Of a stretch of DNA of 9,783 nucleotides, positions 1 to 5,779 are shown piece by piece. The position numbers and the translations under genes are program-made. Positions within the stretch are counted from its first letter, which is position 1. Each line of letters opens with the position of its first letter. This DNA comes from Planctomycetota bacterium (GTDB lineage Bacteria > Planctomycetota > Phycisphaerae > WQYP01). The stretch is taken from positions 1 to 9,783 of the forward strand of contig JAKBAC010000128.1 in NCBI GenBank assembly GCA_021809365.1, written 5' to 3'. The notes beneath the pieces were generated by a model. The model saw only the letters and a list, made by a program, of their open reading frames with translations, made no database searches and was not told where the DNA came from.

Positions 1-972
1 ATCGGTTCCGGGGTCATAGACGCCCATGGCGTGCGGACCAAATTCCGGCAGACGTTTTTCCAGAGAGTCAATTTTGTCCCCGGCCTGCGCCTCGGACACG
101 CGATGGAGTTTGCCGGCGGAAGCCTGCAAGAATGCGTCGATTGAAAATCCCGTAATATTGGCCGCCACCCGATGCGTGGGCAGTACAATCAGCCCCGGAT
201 CCTGCATGGCGATCAGCACAAACAGCGCAAAATTCGCCGGATGATCCTCCGGCAGAGGGGCACCATTTTTTGCCGTGATTTCCGCCCGGTAGTTCAGGCA
301 TGTGCCATAGCGATGATGGCCATCTGCAATATATAAATGCTTCTCACGGAGCAATTTCCGCACGGCGGAAATGACTGACGCATCCGTGACGGCCCAGAGA
401 TCCGAGCGCACCAGTGACTGGCCATCCTGTGATGGCAGTTGCGCACTGGCCACCGGGGATTGATACGGCACCCCCGCGAACAGTTTTTCGGTGACGGTAT
501 TGGCGGCGTCATCGAACAGGCCGAATACCGGCGATAAGTTGGCATGGGTGGCGCGCATCAGCATCAGCCGGTCTTCCTTGGGGCCGCTGAAGGTCTGTTC
601 ATGCGGGTGAATCGTGCCGCCGGGGCCGAACTCCTCCAGGCGCACGCGGCAGAATAATCCGCGGCGATGATAGGTTTTGCCATCATAGACATAACTCTGC
701 TCGTAGGGATAAAGCGCCGCGGCGGCATCGCGCCGCAGCACGCCCTGCTGAAGCCAGCTTTCCATGGTTGCAGCGGCTTGTTGATAAACTGCCGCGGGAC
801 CGGCGTTTTTGGGCGGCACATGCGGCAGGTCAATAGCCACAACATTATGTGGATTGCGTGCCAGCAGTTGCTGTTTATCCGTAGCGGAGAGAACATCATA
901 AGGGGGAGAAATAAGGGCCGTCTGTTGAGCCTCCGGATACCGGATCGCGGCCAGCGGTTGAATATCAGCCAT
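1..972 (-). CDS. DUF1015 family protein (3' end beyond the left edge)
   Basis: This reading frame is open for 324 codons from an ATG at 972 to the window edge, so the C-terminus is missing. The N-terminus begins MADIQPLAAIRY and soon reaches a SPPYDVL-like segment. Around residue 121 lies HPHEQTFSGPKEDRL, followed by RATHANLSPVFGLFD, and around residue 217 DGHHRYGTCLNYR. These His-rich blocks are the hallmark of DUF1015, a conserved soluble family of roughly 400 residues with no established reaction. In the DGHHRY block most members I remember read ET where this one has GT. The start is supported by AGGAAA at 978-983 (minus strand), about 5 bases ahead of the ATG. It is divergent from the coiled-coil gene at 1470. 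Family assignment is confident; function is unknown. Confidence 0.9.
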   Translation of the reverse strand, partial: MADIQPLAAIRYPEAQQTALISPPYDVLSATDKQQLLARNPHNVVAIDLPHVPPKNAGPAAVYQQAAATMESWLQQGVLRRDAAAALYPYEQSYVYDGKTYHRRGLFCRVRLEEFGPGGTIHPHEQTFSGPKEDRLMLMRATHANLSPVFGLFDDAANTVTEKLFAGVPYQSPVASAQLPSQDGQSLVRSDLWAVTDASVISAVRKLLREKHLYIADGHHRYGTCLNYRAEITAKNGAPLPEDHPANFALFVLIAMQDPGLIVLPTHRVAANITGFSIDAFLQASAGKLHRVSEAQAGDKIDSLEKRLPEFGPHAMGVYDPGTD

Positions 973-1019
973 TTGAATTTCCTGTCATCAAGTCCTGTAA
1001 GGGCCATTCCAAGTCGGGG

Positions 1020-1049
1020 ATTGTAAGGCCAACGCCGGGGGCTTGGCCA
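1020..1049 (-). promoter_or_regulatory. Candidate sigma-70-like promoter of the DUF1015 gene
   Basis: On the minus strand TGGCCA (1044-1049, 4/6 to TTGACA) is separated by 18 bases from TACAAT (1020-1025, 5/6 to TATAAT). A transcript would start near 1012 and have about 40 bases of leader before the ATG at 972. This is a pattern match only; the -35 is weak. Confidence 0.35.
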
Positions 1050-1065
1050 GCGCATGACGTTGCGT

Positions 1066-1212
1066 CAGGGGAGATGGAGCGTGGCAATGAATCCGAACCG
1101 TGGTGCCTGGACGCCCCATCCCCCTTTTAGCCGCGCGTGCTTGCACCGCGCGTTTTTCCGCGGAATATCCACGTTCGCCCGAAAATATCGCCACGCCCAG
1201 GGGAGATGGAGC
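1066..1212. repeat. Pair of 15-bp direct repeats with short inner inverted repeats
   Basis: CAGGGGAGATGGAGC occurs exactly at 1066-1080 and again at 1198-1212. At the inner border of each copy lies one arm of a 7-bp inverted repeat, GCGTGGC (1079-1085) and GCCACGC (1190-1196). The arrangement resembles the footprint of a small transposed element, but the inverted arms are short. It could equally be a dispersed repeat or a regulator site. Confidence 0.45.
1132..1157 (+). terminator. GC-rich hairpin followed by T5
   Basis: CGCGCG (1132-1137) pairs with CGCGCG (1147-1152). The stem can continue through TG/CA around a small CTTG loop, with one bulged C, and TTTTT follows at 1153-1157. The shape is that of an intrinsic terminator on the plus strand. 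No plus-strand gene lies directly upstream, so it may instead be an insulator or attenuator, or a structural part of the repeat-flanked segment. Confidence 0.4.
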
Positions 1213-1245
1213 CGAGATTCCGGGGTGTCATGGGGCGGTTGTTGA

Positions 1246-1278
1246 GGGAAGCGGGGGGGGGGTGGCGGGAAAGTTGGG
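1246..1278 (+). other. G-quadruplex-prone tract containing G10
   Basis: G runs lie at 1246-1248, 1253-1262 (ten consecutive G), 1267-1269 and 1276-1278, separated by 4, 4 and 6 bases. This satisfies the usual four-tract rule for an intramolecular G-quadruplex on the plus strand. It lies about 40 bases upstream of the candidate promoter at 1314-1341. Confidence 0.5.
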
Positions 1279-1313
1279 ATATATGAAAAAAACGGGCGGA
1301 AGCGATTTTTCCC

Positions 1314-1341
1314 TTGACAGCCCGCCGCCGACCATTAAACT
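1314..1341 (+). promoter_or_regulatory. Candidate promoter of the coiled-coil gene
   Basis: A perfect TTGACA (1314-1319) is followed after 16 bases by TAAACT (1336-1341, 4/6 to TATAAT). A better -10 hexamer, TACAAT, lies at 1344-1349 but would need a 24-base spacer. Either choice gives a leader of more than 100 bases before the TTG start at 1470. Confidence 0.45.
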
Positions 1342-1469
1342 TCTACAATTGCGGCGGGAGGAAGTCAGGGTAAAACCGGTGAAGCTGATGCGGTTTACCG
1401 GTGGACTTTTTAATTTGGCGTTATGACAATTGTGGTCTGATTCGGATTTTTTACCCACAGGAGGCGCTC

Positions 1470-2339
1470 TTGAACACTCTTACAAAAACATTTGTGCTCT
1501 TACAATTGGTGCTGGCACTGGTGCTTTCCGTGTTGGTCATCATGTTCGCTGACAAGCAGCAGAATTACAAAAGCGCGCTGGCACGAGCGCAGAAGCAGAC
1601 AATCGCCGCGGGCGCTGAAGCCAGTCAGCTTCAGCAGGCTAACAGCGCCTTGGCGTCGCAGTTGACGCAGGCCTTGCACGCCGCGGAGGAGAAGGCCGGT
1701 CGTCTGAACGACACCATTCTGAATTTGCAATCGAAACTGGCGGCGGATCAGACAGACATTGCCCAATTGCGTGTAAGCAAAAATCAATTGCAGAGCAGCA
1801 TCACGGATCTTACCAACACGGTAAGCTCCTTAAACGCGCAGGTGGCGGGTCAGAACACGGTTTTGGATACAATGCGTCCCAAGCTGCTCAAATATGTCAA
1901 CGACAATGCGGAGCTGGGGCGTCGGATCACTGAATTGACGAATGAGCGCAACATTGCCCGGCAGAGCATTCAACTTCTGCAGGAAAACATTGTCGCGCTG
2001 CATCATCAGATCGCGAAAGTGGAAGCTGCCGCTAAGACCACCGGCCCGTCCAACAGTATGGCCGCGGCAGTGGCCGGCGTGCCAACATCCGTACAGGTCA
2101 ATGGTACGGTGCTGAAAGTTGCCAGTTACAATGGTCACACGTATGTCAGCGCCTCGCTGGGTTCACGGGACGGGGTGGGCAAGGGAACGCGATTGACCAT
2201 TTATTCCAATGGCCATTACATCGGCGATGTGGTGGTGCAGAAAGCGGATGCCACGGAATCGGTGGGCGTGGTTACATTGCAGGCTCCGGGCACAACCATT
2301 GCTCCCAGCGAAATGGTGATGAGCGGCCCGGGCATCTGA
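1470..2339 (+). CDS. Membrane-anchored coiled-coil protein with C-terminal beta-domain
   Basis: I chose the TTG at 1470 because AGGAGG (1459-1464) lies 5 bases upstream; an in-frame GTG at 1401 lacks such a site. The 289-residue product starts MNTLTKTFVLLQ. It has one transmembrane helix at about residues 8-27, then a long Gln/Ala/Leu-rich heptad coiled coil at about 33-205, then a compact C-terminal domain (about 210-289) with the pattern VNGTVLKV...VSASLGSRDGVGKGTRLTIY...GDVVV. Gly-Asp-rich domains of this kind occur in planctomycete proteins I remember only as hypothetical. The order TM, coiled coil, beta-domain matches that of MreC, but I see no true MreC motifs and the coiled coil is much longer. 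Topology is probably N-in with the rest outside the inner membrane. It is closed by the terminator at 2360-2393. Function unknown; an envelope role is an inference from its position near mreBC. Confidence 0.85.
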   Translation: MNTLTKTFVLLQLVLALVLSVLVIMFADKQQNYKSALARAQKQTIAAGAEASQLQQANSALASQLTQALHAAEEKAGRLNDTILNLQSKLAADQTDIAQLRVSKNQLQSSITDLTNTVSSLNAQVAGQNTVLDTMRPKLLKYVNDNAELGRRITELTNERNIARQSIQLLQENIVALHHQIAKVEAAAKTTGPSNSMAAAVAGVPTSVQVNGTVLKVASYNGHTYVSASLGSRDGVGKGTRLTIYSNGHYIGDVVVQKADATESVGVVTLQAPGTTIAPSEMVMSGPGI

Positions 2340-2359
2340 TGTCGGATAGGGGTATGTAT

Positions 2360-2393
2360 CGGAATCGGCTCCCCATGGAGCGATCCGTTTTTT
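2360..2393 (+). terminator. Strong intrinsic terminator after the coiled-coil gene
   Basis: GCTCC (2368-2372) pairs with GGAGC (2377-2381) around the loop CCAT. The stem continues outward through ATC/GAT and CGG/CCG, with two single-base bulges on the left arm. TTTTTT follows at 2388-2393. It starts 20 bases after the stop codon and is oriented to end the transcript of the preceding gene. Confidence 0.8.
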
Positions 2394-2495
2394 ATCGTCG
2401 CGGCCAACAGGGTCACGACATCCGCAGCCGAGTGTTCTGGCTCTTGTTTTCCAGAGCGATGTGGTGCGGAGGTTTTTGATTTGCCGGGAGTGGTC

Positions 2496-2639
2496 ATGTC
2501 ACGAGTAAACTCACCCGCCCGAATAACAGTACGGCCACAGCCGAATGTATACACCGCGCTGGCGGTCATCGGATTTCTTGCGACTTTGGGTTCCTTGATA
2601 TACATGCTCGCGGAATATAAAACCATGATCGGATTTTGA
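2496..2639 (+). CDS. Small single-pass membrane protein, 47 residues
   Basis: An ATG at 2496 opens 47 codons to a TGA at 2637-2639, preceded by GGGAG (2486-2490) at 5-base spacing. The product begins MSRVNSPARITVRPQPNVYT and has a hydrophobic stretch at about residues 18-40 (ALAVIGFLATLGSLIYML), then a short tail EYKTMIGF. The basic N-terminus (Arg at 3, 9 and 13) suggests N-in orientation. It lies between an intrinsic terminator and mreB, so it probably has its own promoter, although I could not pick one convincingly. Short proteins with a QPNVYT-like start and one helix are familiar from planctomycete genomes, but I know no function. The good ribosome binding site and the sensible membrane segment make it a likely real gene that length cutoffs would miss. 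Confidence 0.65.
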   Translation: MSRVNSPARITVRPQPNVYTALAVIGFLATLGSLIYMLAEYKTMIGF

Positions 2640-2709
2640 TCGTGATGTTTCCGCCGCCGGTCCGATGTGCCGCGGGAATGAGGGTGGAATCAGGGCGGTA
2701 CAGATCAAC

Positions 2710-2757
2710 CCGGTTATCGCAAAATCCGGTTAAAATGATCGCGAATACCGATAACGG
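2710..2757. promoter_or_regulatory. Dyad and direct repeats upstream of mreB
   Basis: CCGGTTA occurs at 2710-2716 and 2726-2732, a 16-bp period. CGATAACGG at 2749-2757 is the inverted counterpart of CCG(g)TTATCG at 2710-2719, with one bulged base. AT-rich -10-like hexamers, TAAAAT (2731-2736) and TAATAT (2774-2779), lie within and just after the block, but neither has a convincing -35. The block is probably part of the mreB control region; its role is inferred. Confidence 0.35.
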
Positions 2758-2880
2758 ATGGAATGTGGTATTCTAATATAGAGGATCCTTTGGGGTCAGG
2801 GATGGCCGTGCGGGGCAATGCGCTAAGTTAATTTGCTTGTCTGGCGGCCTGTTCAGAGTTCTATCGCGAAGCGGTGTGCC

Positions 2881-3933
2881 GTGTTTTTTGATTCGATGTT
2901 GGGTTGGTTTTCGCTGGACATGGGCATTGACCTGGGTACTTGCAATACCCTGGTTTGTGTGCGCGGCCAGGGGATTGTTCTTAATGAACCCTCGGTTGTC
3001 GCGGTCAAAAAAGGCACCAATATCGTTTTGCAAAACGGCAATGCGGTGGGCCTTGTCGCCAAAGAAATGCTGGGAAAAGCGCCCGGCAATATCACAGTTG
3101 TGCGTCCGCTCAAAGATGGCGTGATCAGTGATTTTGAAATCACCGAAGCCATGCTCACCTATTTTATACGCCGCGTGCATGGCCGCCGCAGGCTGGTGCG
3201 CCCGCGGGTGGTCATTGCCATTCCCTCCGGCATTACCGCCGTGGAGAAGCAGGCCGTGTTTCATTCGGCGCTGCAGGCGGAGGCGCGAAGAGTTTATCTG
3301 GTCAATGAGCCGATGGCCTCGGCCATCGGCGCGGGCCTGCCGATAGGCGAACCCACGGCCAGCATGATCGTGGATATCGGCGGCGGTACGACGGAAGTGG
3401 CGATCATCAGTCTGGCCGACTTGGCGGTCGCCGAGTCGATTCGCACCGCCGGCGATAATTTTGATGAAGCGATCGTCAACCACATGAAAAAAACATACAA
3501 TCTGATGATCGGCGAGCAGTTTTCCGAGCGCATAAAAATTGAGATCGGTTCCGCCTGCACGGTCGGTCCTGAAACCACCATGGAGGTGCGTGGCCGCGAC
3601 ATGATCAGCGGTTTACCCCGCAAGTGCATTATCACCAGTGAGGAAATCCGCGAAGCTCTGCTGGAGCCGATTGGTAAAATCATCGATGCCGTAACGCATA
3701 CTCTGGAGCGTGCCGAGCCGGAGTTGGCCGCGGATCTGGTGGAAACAGGAATTGTCATGGCCGGGGGCGGCAGTCTTCTGCGCGGGATAGATAAAGTCAT
3801 TTCACAAGCCACCGGTTTGCCGGTGCGGATTGCGGAAGACCCGCTGACGTGCGTGGCGCGGGGTACCAACGTGGTGCTGGAGAACCTGGAAGAATTCAAG
3901 GAATCTCTGGAATCGGATATTGACGAATTGTAA
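2881..3933 (+). CDS. mreB: Rod shape-determining protein MreB
   Basis: This is the bacterial actin homologue that polymerises on the cytoplasmic face of the inner membrane and organises lateral wall synthesis with MreC and partners. Visible actin-fold motifs are phosphate 1 DMGIDLGTCNTLV (from about residue 14), NEPSVVAV, RPLKDGVISDFE, IPSGITAVEKQAV, phosphate 2 VDIGGGTTEVAIIS (164-177) and the adenosine motif GIVMAGGGSLLRGID (from 290). With a GTG start at 2881 the protein has 350 residues, normal for the family, and the N-terminus MFFDSMLGWFS matches the short amphipathic start of MreB. The frame is open upstream to 2833, but that stretch is not MreB-like. An ATG at 2896 is an alternative, and none of these starts has a good Shine-Dalgarno. 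The C-terminus is unusually acidic (EEFKESLESDIDEL). mreC follows 99 bases later. Confidence 0.96.
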   Translation: MFFDSMLGWFSLDMGIDLGTCNTLVCVRGQGIVLNEPSVVAVKKGTNIVLQNGNAVGLVAKEMLGKAPGNITVVRPLKDGVISDFEITEAMLTYFIRRVHGRRRLVRPRVVIAIPSGITAVEKQAVFHSALQAEARRVYLVNEPMASAIGAGLPIGEPTASMIVDIGGGTTEVAIISLADLAVAESIRTAGDNFDEAIVNHMKKTYNLMIGEQFSERIKIEIGSACTVGPETTMEVRGRDMISGLPRKCIITSEEIREALLEPIGKIIDAVTHTLERAEPELAADLVETGIVMAGGGSLLRGIDKVISQATGLPVRIAEDPLTCVARGTNVVLENLEEFKESLESDIDEL

Positions 3934-4032
3934 ACGTCCCTTCGCCATTTTCCGTACCGGTGGCGCGACGCCCGGCTTGGATGCGTTATCAAAGAGGCAT
4001 CGTGGCGAATATGCTTTCAGGAAGAAGGCGTG

Positions 4033-4887
4033 ATGAAAATAACGCCGCGCAAATGGTTTTGGATTCTTAATTTTGCGGCTCTGGCCACTGTGGTCGTTGG
4101 GGTCCGGCATCCTCAAGCGGTCAATCGTCCGCGTGGTGCCGCCTCCGAAGCGGTAAAAACATTTGTTGCGCCATTCTCATCCATATTCACCGGCCTGCAG
4201 GCCGGTGTGAACCGATTTTTGCACCCGCATCAAAATTCGACTGGACGTGTGAATACCCTGCGGACACGCTATCAAAATGAAATCGCCATGCTGGTGATGC
4301 GGATCAGCGCCCTTCAGAAACTCCTGCGCGAAACGCGGGTCATTCATCAGAATTTTCCGGGGCTGTCCGTGCAGCGCTTGCGTGCCGCCAGTATTGACGG
4401 ATTTTCCACCGGCAACGGCGATGCATGCACGCTCGATCAGGGCTGGCGCGATGATCGGCGCATCAAGCCGGGCGATGCCGTGCTGGCCAATCGGGCGGTC
4501 ATCGGACGGGTGGTGTATGTGGGGCCGGAGACGTGTACTGTGCGTTTACTCACCGATCGTAACATGAAAGAAATCGGATCCATCAGTCGTCCCGTGCATA
4601 CCGGGCTGGTCAGTATCGCGCCGCACGCTTTTATTGAGGGTGCGGGACTGGGGCACATGGACTGCGAGCTGGATCAATCTGTCCATGCGGTGGCTCCCAA
4701 GCCGGGCGATCTGGTGCTGCTAAACGATTCCGACTGGCCGCAGGCGGTGGCCGGCGCGGTCATCGGCGTTATTAAGTCCGTGCGTCAATCTCCTCGTACC
4801 AGTTTACGCTGGAGCCTGAATATCACACCGCGTACGGATATTCAGCAGATTCGCCAAGTTGTCATTGTGTTATCCTCCCGGCGATAG
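4033..4887 (+). CDS. mreC: Rod shape-determining protein MreC
   Basis: MreC is anchored in the inner membrane and forms a periplasmic scaffold linking MreB filaments to the wall synthases. The 284-residue product has an N-terminal membrane helix (about residues 8-24, WFWILNFAALATVVVG), a helical segment probably forming the coiled coil (about 70-105), and the double beta-barrel region. The latter is recognised from DQGWRDDRRIKPGDAVLANRAVIGRVVYVGPETCTVRLLTDRN, where the usual DGV is DDR, and from GDLVLL...VAGAVIGVIKSV near the end. ATG at 4033 is preferred over GTG at 4030 because the purine-rich AGGAAGAAGG (4019-4028) then has workable spacing. It lies downstream of mreB in the usual order. 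No mreD-like gene follows; the next locus is a toxin-antitoxin pair. Confidence 0.9.
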   Translation: MKITPRKWFWILNFAALATVVVGVRHPQAVNRPRGAASEAVKTFVAPFSSIFTGLQAGVNRFLHPHQNSTGRVNTLRTRYQNEIAMLVMRISALQKLLRETRVIHQNFPGLSVQRLRAASIDGFSTGNGDACTLDQGWRDDRRIKPGDAVLANRAVIGRVVYVGPETCTVRLLTDRNMKEIGSISRPVHTGLVSIAPHAFIEGAGLGHMDCELDQSVHAVAPKPGDLVLLNDSDWPQAVAGAVIGVIKSVRQSPRTSLRWSLNITPRTDIQQIRQVVIVLSSRR

Positions 4888-4964
4888 ATCATTTGATGAT
4901 TGGTCGGTACCGGGTACCATGCCGGCGAATCGGCTGTTTGTCGGTCGGTTCAGAGTGCATGATC

Positions 4965-5009
4965 GTCAAGTTTTTTTGCTATAAAACTTGACAAATAAAA
5001 CTTGACAAA
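4965..5009. promoter_or_regulatory. Three-copy operator-like repeat overlapping the antitoxin promoter
   Basis: GTCAAGTTTT (4965-4974) is the perfect inverse of AAAACTTGAC at 4983-4992, which is repeated directly at 4997-5006. The two direct copies belong to a perfect tandem 14-mer, TAAAACTTGACAAA (4982-4995 and 4996-5009). The last copy contains the -35 hexamer. AbiEi-type antitoxins are known to bind inverted repeats in their own promoter, so this is a good candidate autoregulatory operator. The AT-rich block contrasts with the GC-rich flanks. Confidence 0.65.
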
Positions 5010-5031
5010 ATACGCGGGATTGGGCGATACT
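5002..5031 (+). promoter_or_regulatory. Promoter of the AbiE-type locus
   Basis: TTGACA (5002-5007) and GATACT (5026-5031, 4/6 to TATAAT) are 18 bases apart. Initiation 7-8 bases after the -10 falls at about 5038-5039, essentially on the ATG at 5039, and no Shine-Dalgarno precedes that codon. This predicts a leaderless transcript. A second TTGACA lies at 4988-4993, within the upstream operator copy. Confidence 0.6.
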
Positions 5032-5038
5032 ATTACGC

Positions 5039-5779
5039 ATGATGAATCCCTCGACATCTCGACGGCGGCCCGTCGCGGCCCGGGTCCGCAAGCGCATTGA
5101 ACGTTGTGGCGAGCGGTTGTGGCGATTTGAAGATTTCGGCGATCTTCCCTTCACCGCCGTGGCTCAGGCCCTTTCGCGACTGACCCGAAGTGGTCTGCTT
5201 GAGCGCCTCAGCAAGGGCACCTATTACCGTTCCCGGCAGACCAGCTTCGGCGGGAGCCGCCCCAATCCGTCCGCCATCCGACAACTGGTCGCACGGCGTA
5301 AGAGCCTATTCCCATCCGGGGTTACGGCGGCTAATCGATTGGGATTTACCACCCAGAACCCGCGCCGTGGGGAGCTGGCCACTAGCGGACTAAGCCTGCC
5401 GCGTAAGCTGGTAGGACCAGACCTCATTATTCACACCCGTCGTCCTGAGGCTTGGTCGAACCTCAGCCAATCCGATGCGGCGTTGTTGGATTTTCTGCGC
5501 TGCGGCGGCCGTACTGGTGAGTTATCGCCGAGCGACACCACCCGTCGAATCATGACACTGCTGTCGGAACCAGGCCGTTTCGAGCGTTTGCTCAAAGTTG
5601 CTGACACCGAACCGCCGCGGGTTCGTGCCATACTCGGCGCTTTGGGCGAACAACTGGGGAACAGCGGCCGTCGAATTGGTCGCATCCGGGCCTCATTGAA
5701 TCCGCTTTCGCGGTTTGATTTCGGCATGCTGGCGGGCCTACCCAACGCCCGGTCATGGTATGCGAAGGAGCGCCGCTGA
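5039..5779 (+). CDS. Type IV toxin-antitoxin AbiEi-like antitoxin (DUF6088 family)
   Basis: The 246-residue product starts with a basic segment and a winged-helix region (about residues 15-70, including AVAQALSRLTRSGLLERLSKGTYY). This is followed by the family body SGVTAANRLGFTTQNP (about 92-107) and the conserved C-terminal stretch PRVRAILGALGEQLG...LNPLSRFDFGMLAGLPNA. These are the features I associate with DUF6088/AbiEi antitoxins, which bind their own promoter and oppose an AbiEii nucleotidyltransferase toxin without necessarily contacting it. Length and both ends look complete. The final residues ERR may come from a deletion junction, since relatives I recall end near WQAK. It overlaps the in-frame start of the downstream toxin remnant. 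The promoter carries a three-copy operator-like repeat and the start codon lies at the predicted transcription start. Confidence 0.8.
   Translation: MMNPSTSRRRPVAARVRKRIERCGERLWRFEDFGDLPFTAVAQALSRLTRSGLLERLSKGTYYRSRQTSFGGSRPNPSAIRQLVARRKSLFPSGVTAANRLGFTTQNPRRGELATSGLSLPRKLVGPDLIIHTRRPEAWSNLSQSDAALLDFLRCGGRTGELSPSDTTRRIMTLLSEPGRFERLLKVADTEPPRVRAILGALGEQLGNSGRRIGRIRASLNPLSRFDFGMLAGLPNARSWYAKERR

Larger units (their letters stand above)
973..1469. other. Divergent intergenic region, no gene seen
   Basis: This 497-bp stretch separates the DUF1015 gene from the coiled-coil gene. Plus-strand frames are open across parts of it, but they run through the G-tract and the promoter, have no ribosome binding site, and give Arg/Gly/Pro-rich translations with no recognisable family. 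The content I can support is two candidate promoters, a 15-bp direct repeat pair, a GC-rich hairpin followed by five T, and a G-rich tract. These are listed separately. Confidence 0.7.

Noticed and set aside
1054..1426. Overlapping plus-strand open frames in the divergent intergenic region
   Set aside because: They cross the 15-bp repeats, the hairpin, the G10 tract and the promoter, lack ribosome binding sites, and have Arg/Gly/Pro-biased translations.
2773..3483. A 236-codon open frame on the minus strand
   Set aside because: It lies antisense to mreB, whose motifs are unmistakable, has a His/Asp-rich composition typical of a reverse shadow and no ribosome binding site.
3294..3992. A 232-codon open frame on the minus strand
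   Set aside because: It is a Ser/Arg-rich antisense shadow of mreB without any recognisable motif.
4888..4925. ATCAT/ATGAT mini-hairpin and GGTACC repeats as a terminator for mreC
   Set aside because: The stem is only 5 bp with a 3-base loop, and no T-run follows.
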